A DNA stretch of 64,000 bases, taken from assembly GCA_933207985.1 (NCBI GenBank), contig OW240912.1, forward strand, positions 235,648,829 to 235,712,828, in the 5' to 3' direction. Position 1 is the stretch's first letter. Every line of letters begins with the position of its first letter. The position numbers and the translations under genes are program-made. The notes below the pieces were generated by a model. It did no database searches. It saw only the letters and a list, made by a program, of their open reading frames with translations, and was not told the origin of the DNA. Source of the stretch: Pelobates cultripes (lineage: Eukaryota > Chordata > Amphibia > Anura > Pelobatidae). Positions 40,491-50,521 of this stretch are shown piece by piece.

Positions 40491-41167
40491 TAGGGGGAGA
40501 AAAAGACAAGAGACCATATCACCCAGCTTGCTCACTCAGAAATCATAGGAAAACACTGAGAGGGCAGTGGTTCCCAATTAACTTTTCCAGCTGAACCCTT
40601 TGACATAGTGTATAAACCCTCCCCCCCCCAAAAAAAAAATATCTTTTCACAGTAGCACAAACCTTTTATTGAGCAAAGTGTAATGTTCTCTTTTCTTGGC
40701 AAATTCTTTTTATATCTGGTTTAATTGTTGACTATTGTATTCTCATGTCTGCAGTTGCATTAAGTCAGTTTCAAACTTTGTGTTTGTTGCAGAGTAAAGC
40801 GAGAATCTAATACACATAAGTATGTGCTGGCAAATGGCAACAGATATTTGATTGGCCACTGTGAGAATTTTGGGTATTCTTTGCATATTTTGCCCCTAAA
40901 AGGAAAAAAAAAAGACACTTCTTGAAATATTCAGGTTAGTTGACTGTCAGAAGTTATATTGATCAGATTCTCAAAATCTATGCCAGGAAAAATTGTCTGG
41001 TTTGTGTTGTATGAAGGGATTTCGAATCCAGTAAAAAAAAATTTTTTCTTTTTTCATTCAAGAATGGAAAATACTGATTAATAGATGTGTGTAAATTGCA
41101 AAAATGATCTACAATTTCATTGCGAATTTAATTTTCAAGTTCATTTTATGTTTCTTCAAGAAAATTA

Positions 41168-41451
41168 TTAAAGGACCACTATAGCCACCCAACTGCTATG
41201 AGAAACTGCTATGTTTATAATAGGGTTAATCCAGCCTCTAGTGGCTGTCTTATTGACCGCCGCTAGCGGCGCTTCTCACTGTGATTTTCGCATTCAGCCG
41301 ATGACGAGGAGGAGAGTCCTCCGCCCAGCGCTGGAAAAAGAGGTCAATTTAACCCCTTCCACCCCCTAGTGCCCGGCGTGAGGGGGACCCTGAGGGGCAC
41401 TATAGTGCCAGGATAATGAGTATGTTTCCTGGCACTATAATGGTCCTTTAA
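41168..41451. mobile_element. Complete TTAA MITE
   Basis: The 284-bp element TTAAAGGACCACTATAGCCA...GGCACTATAATGGTCCTTTAA has TTAA at both ends (41168-41171 and 41448-41451) and inverted termini. An internal CACTATAGTGCCAGG hairpin is near 41398-41436. The same family is truncated at 14710. Confidence 0.8.
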
Positions 41452-41722
41452 GTGTTGATGAAGTGCTCAAATTATTTTGCTCCACAGCTGAGGTCCAAAA
41501 CTGTAACTTACAAGACAGTGAAAAAAATTTTTTTTTTTGCATTAGAAATTGTAAAATAATTTTCCTTGGGTTGATAAACATACATCATTAAATTTTGTGA
41601 ACATGTACGCAAGATATGATAACCACAAAATGTTTATGAATTGATTAGATAACCTAAATTTATGATTCTGAAAATATGCAAAGAACTCTTGCCGCAATTT
41701 AAACATTCTAACAAGGACTTAC

Positions 41723-42565
41723 TGTAACGGATCACCTGGCACCCCTACTGGGTACCTCAGTTGAAGGATGCTCCTAGCGCTTCCTGAGGACTCCAAGCAC
41801 TGCAGCAGACACCACAACCACCGAACCGGAGAAGCATATGAATGCTCTCAAGCATATGAATGCTGTAAGCAGCTGAACAGGAAAAGCATACAATCAGCTT
41901 ACACTCCTGGCAATCAGCATACAATCCAATTCCCCCAATAACGAGACGACACTTCGTTTTGAGTTCAAGCAGAACTGACTGTACTGGCACATACAGCCTC
42001 TTTTATTCACAATCTACAAACATAGTACTGCCCACAGGGTTTTGAAATACAACAAATCAATCCGTACAATACACACAGACACTCCCACACAAAATCCTGC
42101 CCTCTGCCTGTGATATGATTACTGAACACCATGGTTAATATAATTATCACAGGCAGAGAAATACAGTTTTTACAAAATATTAATAACTTCCAAAATATAC
42201 ATGCCATTCACATAAAACATACATTTTCATAATCCGCATGCTTGAAATATACACATACTCAAAAATCAGGGCAATCGGTTCAGGGGTTAAAAAGTTAAGG
42301 GAAAGTCCTATTTGACAAAATGAAGCATGGTTTTTCTGCCCAAAACCAGTTCCACAGAGTCTTCTATCTTGGAGATAATTGGGAAGTAATCCAATTATCT
42401 CCAAGGACAGAGGCAAAACTCCATTAGCCACATGGTATCAAAATACAATATAATACATAAAAATATATAACTCTGCAGCGATTGCATAAAACGGGTACAT
42501 TCAACATATCCCCAGATAGCTTAGATCTGAGCGCAAATTATTACTGAATGGGGCTCAGATCACAT
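41723..42565 (-). repeat. LTR-like repeat related to the 19276 solo LTR
   Basis: Begins TGTAACGGATCACCTGGCAC and GGGTACCTCAGTTGAAGG, parallel to TGTGACGGACCGGGTACCTC at 19276. A TTTTATT (AATAAA on the minus strand) lies at 42001-42007, and it shares CCCAAAAC(C)AGTTCCA and ATCCCCAGATAGC-like blocks. The other terminus and any target duplication are not found, so it is a partial copy. Its apparent direction is opposite to the retroviral gag that follows. Confidence 0.5.
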
Positions 42566-42567
42566 TG

Positions 42568-42960
42568 ACTAGCGTGTCTAGGTGTAAATTTCAGTCGCTA
42601 GGTCGGGGAGGCCGGCGAGACTAAGCAGATTTTGGTGTACATTCCGTCTGCTAGTTCTCAACCTATCTTGGCTAAGTGTGCTCGGTTGTACATTCAGCCA
42701 CTAGACTATTGATAGAGTAGATAGACTAAATGGGTACTGTTGTAAATTCCGCCCGCTAGTTCGCTATATGTGGTGTTTGGGCAGCGGAGACTAACCGAAT
42801 CCTGGTGTAAATAGTTTGATAGTTCTCGAGGTGCTGGCCAATTAGAATAGTTGGGATTATTGTAAATGTTGTTAAATATACTGTAGTTGGTGAATTGTAT
42901 GTCCTGCTAGAAAGCTTGAGCTCTGCCGTCTAGTGGGAGTGTAAATTGTGTGTATACTGA
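42568..42960 (+). repeat. Degenerate ~52-bp tandem array upstream of gag
   Basis: A motif GGTGTA(A/C)ATTCCG.C.GCTAGT recurs with anchors near 42583, 42636, 42687, 42740 and 42805, and more weakly near 42861 and 42939. Spacing is 53, 51, 53, 65, 56 and 78 bases. Each of the best units is preceded by an ...CTAA(G/A)... element 15-20 bases earlier. It lies between the LTR-like repeat and the retroviral gag. Confidence 0.65.
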
Positions 42961-43419
42961 ATAATAGCGCACGGTATTATAACCATTAACATGTACTATA
43001 ACTACTGACGTTGTGTAAAAATTACTAAAAACTGTTGTCTTATGTTATATGTGTAACACCATAACTGTTACTAACTGATCTGTGACTTTAAAACTGTATT
43101 ATAATCACTTGCTAACCATACCATAACCACTGATTGTAAAGATGAGGTTACTAGAATGTGATATACTCGGTTAGTTAAAAGTTGATTTATAATGTGGATA
43201 ATTGTAGTGTTTGATTTATAGTTACAGAGATAAGTATCTAGTGTTTGGTAAATCTTTGTGAATGAGTCGTTGTGATATCACTGTATGTACGAGAATTTGT
43301 GTGTGTGTGTTTGGCCTAGCAACTGTGCCACGTGGTGCTGTTGCCAGGGAAACAAGTGTGATCGTTGGAAGTGTGTTTGGGGTATTGTGTTTCTTTGTAT
43401 TAGACGCTCTGTTGCCAGT

Positions 43420-45130
43420 ATGGGTGCGTCTGACTCAAAGATGGTTGATCCCATGTTGTGTATGTTGAAAAACTTTGCAAAGGGATATAAAGTTTGTGAT
43501 TTTGGAGTGAAATTATCCCCAAAGCGTTTGACTACATTATGTAGTAGAGAGTGGCCTATCTTGGTGACCGCATGGCCTCCACGTGGTAGTCTTGATCTAA
43601 CTCTAGTACAACGTGTGCACGCGGTTGTATCTAGTAGGCCTGAATTCTATGATCAGTTTACGTATATTGATTGTTGGAAACAGATTGTGGAAGAATTGCC
43701 TAAATGGATTAAGGTATGCCATGAGGAGCAATGTCCCCTCATGGTGGCCAGGACTCGCCTGTCCATCAGGGCCGCAACCCCACCCATTTTAGACTCTCCC
43801 TCTGAGTCTGAACTTCCCTTTCCACCCCCTTTCTCCTCCTCTAAGGTTAGAGGAGGTGCTGCTGGTGTTGCCACTCCCCCTTTCCCATTGTCCCTGCCAA
43901 TTTATTCATCTAGTTTAGAGCCCAGTCCACTTGCCCTGAGTCCTCCCCTTCCGGTACCTACCTCCACTAGTTCTATATATCCGGAATTAACGTCACTTCT
44001 GGTTCCTGGTCAGGCTCTTCCCAGCCCGGCCCGCAACATCCTGTTGACTGAACTTCCGTCCGGTAAAATTAACCCGCCTCATTCTCCTTAATTTACTAAC
44101 CCTAGACCGGAACTTACTATAAAACAGCCTCGCCGAAGTCCTATATTAACCCGACAAATGACTGGTACCCTTCAACCCCGACATTACCAAATGCCCCTCC
44201 GACTTACACCGGGCCCAATACACGTTGACGAAAATGGCCAAATACAACGGGCAGATCCAGTGTTTGTATATGTCCCCTTCACCACAACTGATCTATTTAA
44301 TTGGAAGACTCATAACTCTTTGTATACCGACAAACCTCAAGTCATGACAGATTTGGTTACCTCTATTATACAAACTAACAATCCCACCCGGGCCGATTGC
44401 CAGCAATTATTATTAAATTATTTAATTGTGAGGAAAGGACCCGGATTAATCAAGCGGCTATTAAAGCGCTTGAGGAAACGGCCCATATTCAAAATCCAGA
44501 CGCATGGGCTGCAGCCCATTATCCAAATGTTGACACAAATTGGAATGTGAATGGTGCTGACATGCCCCAATTAAGGGCCTTTTATGAAAGATTATTGGAG
44601 TCATATAGATTGTATACTCCTCTTAATCCAGAGGCCCCTGAGAATTCTCGAATGATTAACTCAGCATTTGTCAGCCAGGCCCAAGGTGATATTAAAAGAA
44701 AATTGCAAAAGTTAGAGGGATTTGTAGGGATGTCCATATCACAGCTAATGGAGATCGCAAATAAGTGTATATGAATAGGGAAACTGAGATAAAGTGGGAG
44801 GAAGAACATAAAATGAGGAAGAAGGCAGATATGCTAGCGGTAGCTATCACAAGTGTAGAAAGACAGGGAAGGGAAGTGAATAAAGGAGTCGAGAATAGGC
44901 TGAGTAAGGGACCTTTAAGTAGGAATCAATGTGCGTTTTGTAGAGAGGAAGGACATTGGAAGAATGAGTGTCCACAAAGAGAGCATTATGAAAATAATAG
45001 ACAAGGAGAGCGAAGAGTACGGGGAGGTTACAGTAGTAGTTATAGAGGAAGAGGAAGTTTTGGAGGGAACGGTAGGAATAGTAGAGGGAGTGTTCAAGGA
45101 GATAGATATTATCCACCTACTAAGAGATAG
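43420..45130 (+). pseudogene. gag: Endogenous retrovirus gag, broken
   Basis: The structural polyprotein of a class I (gamma/epsilon-like) endogenous retrovirus. The start at 43420 gives an MGASDS N-terminus, a myristoylation-type matrix start, in frame with 669 nt to a TAA at 44089. A proline-rich matrix/linker part precedes it. The same frame resumes after the stop with a capsid segment (44158-44440: PFTTTDLFNWK, then NPTRADCQQLL). It then shifts frame near 44400-44440 and again near 44770. The nucleocapsid ends with one CCHC knuckle (CAFCREEGHWKNEC, about 44935-44977) and a basic, Gly/Arg-rich tail to TAG 45128-45130. At least one stop and two frameshifts make it non-functional. Confidence 0.9.
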
Positions 45131-45330
45131 AGAGGATAGAGATTTTGTGGGTCTGGCTGACACTATCATGGAAGACTTTTGATACTGACCGGGCTCCATG
45201 GCCGAGCGGAGCCTATGGTCGATGTAGCAATAGGGGGAAAGAGAAGTTCTTTCATGATTGACACTGGTGCTGAACATTCCGTGATGACTAAACTGGTGGC
45301 TCTGCCTTCAGGAAAAACTATAACTGTGAT

Positions 45331-46233
45331 CAGTGGTGTATCCTGGTTTTGTGCTGCCCTAGGCAGGACAAAACTCAGACGCGCCCCCCCCCCGCGCCAA
45401 CCCCCCCCAACCCGCCTTCTAAATACACACACACACACACACACATACATTCACTGACAGATACGCATACACTCGCTAACAGAAACACACACTCACACTC
45501 ACTAACAGACACACACTCACTGACACACACACTCACAGGCAAACACAGTCAGACACACACACACATACACACTAACAGACAAACACAGTCAGACACACAC
45601 TCACTAGCAGACACACACACACACTAACAAACACACACACATTAACAGACACACTCACAGGCAAATACACACACACACACTAACAGACACACACACTCAC
45701 AGGCAAACACACACTCACTGACACACAGTCAGACACACACTCACTGACACACAGTCAGACACACACTAACAGACACACACTCACACAGTCAGACACACAC
45801 ACACTAACAAAACACACACACATTAACAGACACACACTCACATTAACAAAAAAAAATTATTTACCCCCCCACCCCCACCTCCTTACCTTTGGGAGTGCTG
45901 GGGGGGAAGGGGGGTTCATTACCTCCCTGGTGGTCCAGTGGTTGCCGGCTGGGCTGGGCAGGCGGCTGGCGAGGGAGCTCTTCCCCTGAGCGGTCTGCTC
46001 AGCTCGCACGTCATATTCCGGCTCCCGGCCTCACTTTGCGGCGCGCGAGGGAGCTGAGCAGATCGCTCAGGGGAAGAGCTCCCTCGCAAGCCGCCTAACC
46101 AGTGCCGCCCGCCAGCCCAGGGCCCGGCATGTCAGTTAGCCGCAAGGCATTTGGGGGCGGCGTTTTTTGCCGCCCCCTGAAAAATGCCGCCCAAGGCAAA
46201 TGCCTTGTTTGCCTGGCGTCTAAAACGCCCCTG
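45331..46233. mobile_element. hAT-type non-autonomous transposon in protease, 8-bp TSD
   Basis: A 903-bp element flanked by ACTGTGAT on both sides (45323-45330 and 46234-46241). It starts CAGTGGTGTATCC and ends ACGCCCCTG (CAGGGGCGT inverted). 8-bp duplications and CAGNGGCG-type ends mark hAT transposons. Inside are a long CA-rich tandem region (45426-45850), the core CTTACCTTTGGGAGTG...CCCTGGTGGTCCAGTGG, and a large inverted repeat (GAGGGAGCTCTTCCCCTGAG at 45973 against CTCAGGGGAAGAGCTCCCTC at 46066). No transposase ORF. Confidence 0.85.
45426..45850. repeat. CA-rich tandem repeat inside the hAT element
   Basis: Irregular ACACACACTCACTAACAGAC-type units over about 420 bp. Confidence 0.85.
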
Positions 46234-46365
46234 ACTGTGATAGGAGCTACTGGGAGAAGCGCAGCTAGACTGGTTCTTAAAAGTCGCACTTGCATTCTGG
46301 GAGGGCATTTGGTGAAGCACCAGTTCCTATATATGCCAGAGTGTCCGATTCAACTTCTAGGATGA

Positions 46366-47640
46366 GATCTATTATCGAAGCTTCAAGCCCAGATAACCTT
46401 TCTACCTAATGGATCAACGTCTCTGAGGTTTAATGGATTACCAGACATAATGGCTGTATCGGTGCCAAGGGAAGAAGAATGGCGCTTCTACTCCATAATG
46501 ACAAGTGTAAACCCTAAGAGTGATGAACCTTTATTTGACATTCCAGGAGTATGGTCAGAGAATAATCCACCTGGGCTTGCTTGTAATATTCCACCTATAC
46601 ATATTGAACTAAAGCTTGGGGCCTATCCTCTGAGGCTACGTCAGTATCGTATACCTCAAAAGGCTAAGAAAAACATACAGACCTACTTGGATAAGTTCGT
46701 AAGGTATGGCATCCTAAAATTCTGTACTTCCCCTTGGAACACTCCATTATTACCTGTTCAGAAACCAGGATCAGATGAATATCGTCCTGTACAAGATTTG
46801 AGAGCAGTTAATGATGCAGTAGTCAATATACACCCAGTTGTACCCAACCCTTATAATCTGCTTGCTTTGATACCAGGTGGGGCAACCTACTTCACAGTTC
46901 TAGACCTTAAGGATACTTTCTTTTGCCTTCGGATTGCCGCTGAGATTCAGTGTATCTTTGCTTTCCAATGGGAAGATGCTGTTACAGGTTCAAAGCGTCA
47001 GATGACCTAAACCAGACTACCTCAAGGGTTTAAGAATTCACCTACCCTACTTGGATCTGCATTAAGTCAGGATTTGCAAGATTTCAATTCCATCCCAGGA
47101 GAATGTGTATTGCTTCAATACGTGGATGATCTTTTGATAGCAGCTGTTAGTAAAGAGATATGCCAACAAGCAACTTATGTTTTGCTTCACATTCTATGGA
47201 GAGTAGGATACAAGGTATCAAGGAAGAAAGCGCAATTGTGCCAGTCAACTGTTAAATATTTAGGATTCCATATTTCCAAAGGTCAAAGAATATTGGGACC
47301 TGAAAGAAAAGAAGCAGTGTGTCGGATATCTATACCTAAGGATAGAAGACAAGTGTGAGAATTCTTAGGAGCAGCAGGATTCTGTAGGATATGGATTCCT
47401 AATTATGCGATGCTGGCGTAACCTTTATATGAAGCTGTGAAAGGCACAGAATATGACCCATTTTTGTGGACCTCTGAACAACAGAAGGCATTTGAGGATG
47501 TTAAGAAACCACTTATGAGTGCCCCAGCCCTAGGTCTACCAGATCACATGCGTCCTTTCTATCTGTACGTACATGAGCAAAGAAGAATGGCTGTGGGAGT
47601 ATTAACTAAAAGTATTTGGGATCATGGCAAAGACATGTAG
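46366..47640 (+). pseudogene. pol: Endogenous retrovirus reverse transcriptase, broken
   Basis: Gammaretrovirus-style RT. It shows a thumb/finger start near 46620 (RQYRIPQKAK), then PWNTPLLPVQKPG and DEYRPVQDLRAVND. The palm has FTVLDLKDTFFCLRI, where one catalytic Asp sits, and LLQYVDDLLIAA at 47107-47142 with the intact YVDD. In-frame stops are at 47008 (TAA), 47356 (TGA) and 47419 (TAA). The frame changes near 47630. The connection domain follows (FEDVKKPLMSAPALGLPD). Confidence 0.9.
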
Positions 47641-48500
47641 CTTATATGTCCAAACAGTTGGATGCAGTGGCCAGTGGTCTTCCACCTTGTCTGCGAGCAG
47701 TGGCCGCCGCTGCCCTGTTGGTAGCAGAAGCTGACAAGCTCACATTGGGTCAGGAACTCTATGTGCGAGTACCCCATGCAGTGCAGACCCTATTTGATTA
47801 CAAAGGAAATCATTGGTTTAGCAACAGTCGAATGACCAAAAATCAAGCTATGTTATGTGAAAATCCAAGAGTACACCTCAAAACTGTCAATAATTTGAAT
47901 CCAGCTACCCTTCTGCCCCAGACTACTGAAAGTCAACATGATTGTTTGGAGATAATGGATGAAGTGTTTTCAAGCAGGCTGATCTTCATGATTTCCCCAT
48001 CCAGAATCCGGATATACAGTATTATACGGATGGTAGTAGTTACGTTATGCAGGGTATGCGGTAACAACTATAGACAAGGTGATAGAAGCACGGCCACTGT
48101 CGAAAGAGACATCAGCACAGAAGACGGAACTGATTGCATTAACAAGGGCCTTGCAATTAGCTGAAGGGTTGAGAGTGAATATTTACACAGATTTGAAATA
48201 CGCTTTTCTAACCACCCATGCCCATGGAGCATTGTATAAAGAAAGGGGATTGTTGAATTCAGAAGGGAAAGAAATTAAGTATGCAGCAGAAATACTCCAA
48301 CTGTTAGAGGCGGTATGGGAACCGAAGGAAGTCGGTATTATACATTGCAGGGCACATCTGAAAGGTGATAGTGATGTAGTAAAAGGAAATCGCAAGGCCG
48401 ATAGTGCAGCAAAACATGCCGCTGAATCCGAGCAAGAGGAATATGTGGGGTATGTTGCTGCCCTTGTGCCGGCACCTCTGTCTCAATGGACTCCGATATA
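47641..48500 (+). pseudogene. pol: Endogenous retrovirus RNase H region, broken
   Basis: 47641-47990 continues pol in another frame (VAYMSKQLDAVASGLP). The RNase H core appears from 48079 (KTELIALTRALQLAEG, YTDLKYAFLTTHAHG, then HCRAHLKGDSDVVKGNRKAD). A frame change lies between 47990 and 48080. Confidence 0.85.
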
Positions 48501-49575
48501 TACAACCCAAGAGATGGAGTGGTTGAAGACTGAAGCTGGGAAATACTTGGAGAATAATTGGTATCAGTTAGAAGATGGAAGAATAGTTATTCCGACATCT
48601 CTGGCTATAGAAATTGTTCAGAACTTCCATAATGGTACACATTCAGGAAGAGATAGTATGGAAGAATCTCTCAGGAAACATTTCTACATACCAAAATTAT
48701 CCAATCTTACTCAAGCTATTGTTCGAAGATGTGTTTTGTGTGCTCGAAACAATGCAAGATAAGGCCCTGTCAAACCCCTTGGAGTTCAATATATGGGAGG
48801 ACTCCCAATGTCAGATTTGCAAATAGACTACACTGTAATGCCTAAATCTGGGGGATATCGTTACTTGTTGGTAGCTGTGTGTACCTACTCAGGTTGGGTA
48901 GAAGCTTGTCCGACTCGTACAGAAAAGGCAGGAGAAGTTGTACGATTTCTGTTGCGAGAAGTTATACCCAGATATGGACTTCTGTGTTCTATCGGATCAG
49001 ACAACGGTCCAGCCTTTATCCATCAGTGTTTACAACAATTGACTCATGTGCTTGGTATTAAGTGGAAACTTCATACAGCATATAGACCTTAGAGTTCTGG
49101 AAAGGTGGAAAGGATGAACAGAACAATAAAAACCCAATTGGCTAAAATGTGTCAGGAAACTCAGCTCAAGTGGAATGTCCTTTTGCCAATAGCTCTGTTG
49201 CGGATACGTAGTACTCCTTCCAGAAGAATGGGTCTGTCTCCCTTTGAAATCGTGTATGGGCGTCCACCTCCCATACTCAGTAATCTAAGGGTGAAGGAAT
49301 TACTCAGCAGCAGGTTGTAGAGTTGGGTAAAACTATGGAGGAAGTACAGAAATGGGTGCAAGATAGGTTACCTGTGAACATATATCCACCTGTTCATTCC
49401 TATCAACCGGAAGATCAAGTGTTTATAAAAGAATGGAATATTGTTCCATTAGGTCCAAAGTGGAGAGGTCCTTATGTTGTTCTTTTATCTACTCCAAAAG
49501 CTGTAAAGGTGGCATAAGTGACTCCGTGAATTCATCATTCTAGGGTTAAACCAGTGGCAGATTCTTGGCAAGCTA
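48501..49575 (+). pseudogene. pol: Endogenous retrovirus integrase, broken
   Basis: The zinc-binding N-terminal part lies near 48630-48760 (GTHSGRDSMEESLRKHF and CVLCARNN). The catalytic core shows DYT near 48830, SDNGPAFI near 49000 and the Glu in SSGKVERMN near 49100. The C-terminal GPY/F-type domain lies at 49323-49517 (WRGPYVVLLSTPKAVKV). Stops are at 48760 (TAA), 49090 (TAG) and 49515 (TAA), and there is a frameshift near 49320. No env follows before the assembly gap. Confidence 0.9.
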
Positions 49576-49817
49576 TTCCAGATTCTGAAAATTCTTGCAA
49601 GATCCAGTTAAAGCGGGTAGCTCAGTTGAAGTGAGAAATAATACGAGGAGATATTGGGACATCATAGTTGAAAGTAACAACAGATATCAGCAAGTAGGTG
49701 TTTTGACGGCCATAATAAAGCCTGACCACCTACCTACGTGTCACAGCCAGAGTGTCTTGAAGGGACTTCTGTGAAGACAAGTGAGGATCAGAAGAACGAC
49801 AATCCTTGCAGCACTCA

Positions 49818-49917
49818 NNNNNNNNNNNNNNNNNNNNNNNNNNNNNNNNNNNNNNNNNNNNNNNNNNNNNNNNNNNNNNNNNNNNNNNNNNNNNNNNNNN
49901 NNNNNNNNNNNNNNNNN
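49818..49917. other. Assembly gap of 100 N
   Basis: Exactly 100 N, the usual placeholder for a gap of unknown length. It separates the retroviral 3' side from the hAT-like MITE. Any env or 3' LTR could have been lost here. Confidence 1.
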
Positions 49918-50493
49918 GTGTGTATGGGGGGCAGTATGGGTGTATGGGGGGACAGTATGGGGGGCAGTATGGGTGTATGGGGGGCAGTATGGGGATCAGT
50001 GTGTGTGTGATAAGGGTAGGGGGGCTTTTTTTTAAAATATATATTTTTTTAATTTAGTTTAATATAAATAATCATTATGTCCCCCCTCCCCTTCTTACCT
50101 TTACTGGGGGGAGGGGGGACATTTCCCTGGTGGTCCCAGTGGGGGATTCATTGGTGGTCCCAGTGGGGACAGTGAACTCTAGCCCGCGCTCCCGGGCTAG
50201 AGTTCACTCTCGCGAGATTTGGAGTGTTGCCGTGGTAACGCTCCAAATCTCGCGAGAGGAGGACCCGGAGGAGCCACAGCCTGAGCTCCGGGTCCTCCCT
50301 CTCCCTCCCCTGCCGGCTGCCAGCACAGTGCCTGCGGACCGGGGAGGGAGATCTGTGATCTCCTCTCCGGTCCGCAGGCACATTGCAGGGCTGGCACCTG
50401 CATGTGCTGCTGGTAGGGGAGGGAGAGGGAGACCGGCGGATTTCTCGGGGGGGGGGCAATTGCCCCGTTGCCCCCCCCCTGGATCCGCCACTG
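49918..50493. mobile_element. hAT-like palindromic MITE, left end in gap
   Basis: Starts in a tandem array of GTATGGGGGGCAGTATGGGT units (49918-49997). It continues with the shared core CCCTTCTTACCTTTACTGGG...CCCTGGTGGTCCCAGTGG (50090-50146) and then three consecutive hairpins. These are GAACTCTAGCCCG/CGGGCTAGAGTTC (50172-50206), CTCTCGCGAGATTTGGAG/CTCCAAATCTCGCGAGAG (50208-50259) and GCCTGCGGACCGG/CCGGTCCGCAGGC (50330-50380). It ends CCTGGATCCGCCACTG at 50493, a typical hAT-MITE terminus (CAGTGGCGGATCCAGG inverted). Confidence 0.7.
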
Positions 50494-50521
50494 TCTCTCG
50501 CTCTCGTCAAGTGCTGTATGT

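Larger units (their letters stand above)
45179..46365 (+). pseudogene. pro: Endogenous retrovirus protease, split by a hAT element
   Basis: An aspartic protease with the active-site motif MIDTGAEHSV at about 45256-45285. The frame is interrupted at 45331 by a 903-bp DNA transposon and resumes after 46241 in the frame expected if the element plus one 8-bp duplication are ignored. The C-terminal half ends in a LLG motif followed by TGA (46363-46365), a likely CGA-to-TGA decay. The product cannot be made from this copy. Confidence 0.85.

Noticed and set aside
42568..42960. CRISPR-like array
   Set aside because: Repeats are degenerate, spacers are not of constant length, and the sequence is vertebrate. 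A retroviral leader or LTR tandem repeat fits better.
43285..43419. Upstream in-frame extension of retroviral gag before the MG start
   Set aside because: The frame is open to 43285, but MGASDS at 43420 is a typical myristoylated gag start. The upstream residues are Cys/Trp-rich and unlike gag, so I used 43420.
43653..43874. Minus-strand frame in gag as an antisense gene
   Set aside because: Shadow of the proline-rich gag segment, with no independent support.
49918..50493. A CpG-island promoter
   Set aside because: The GC-rich stretch is explained by the palindromes of a hAT-like MITE with a recognisable terminus, and no gene starts nearby.
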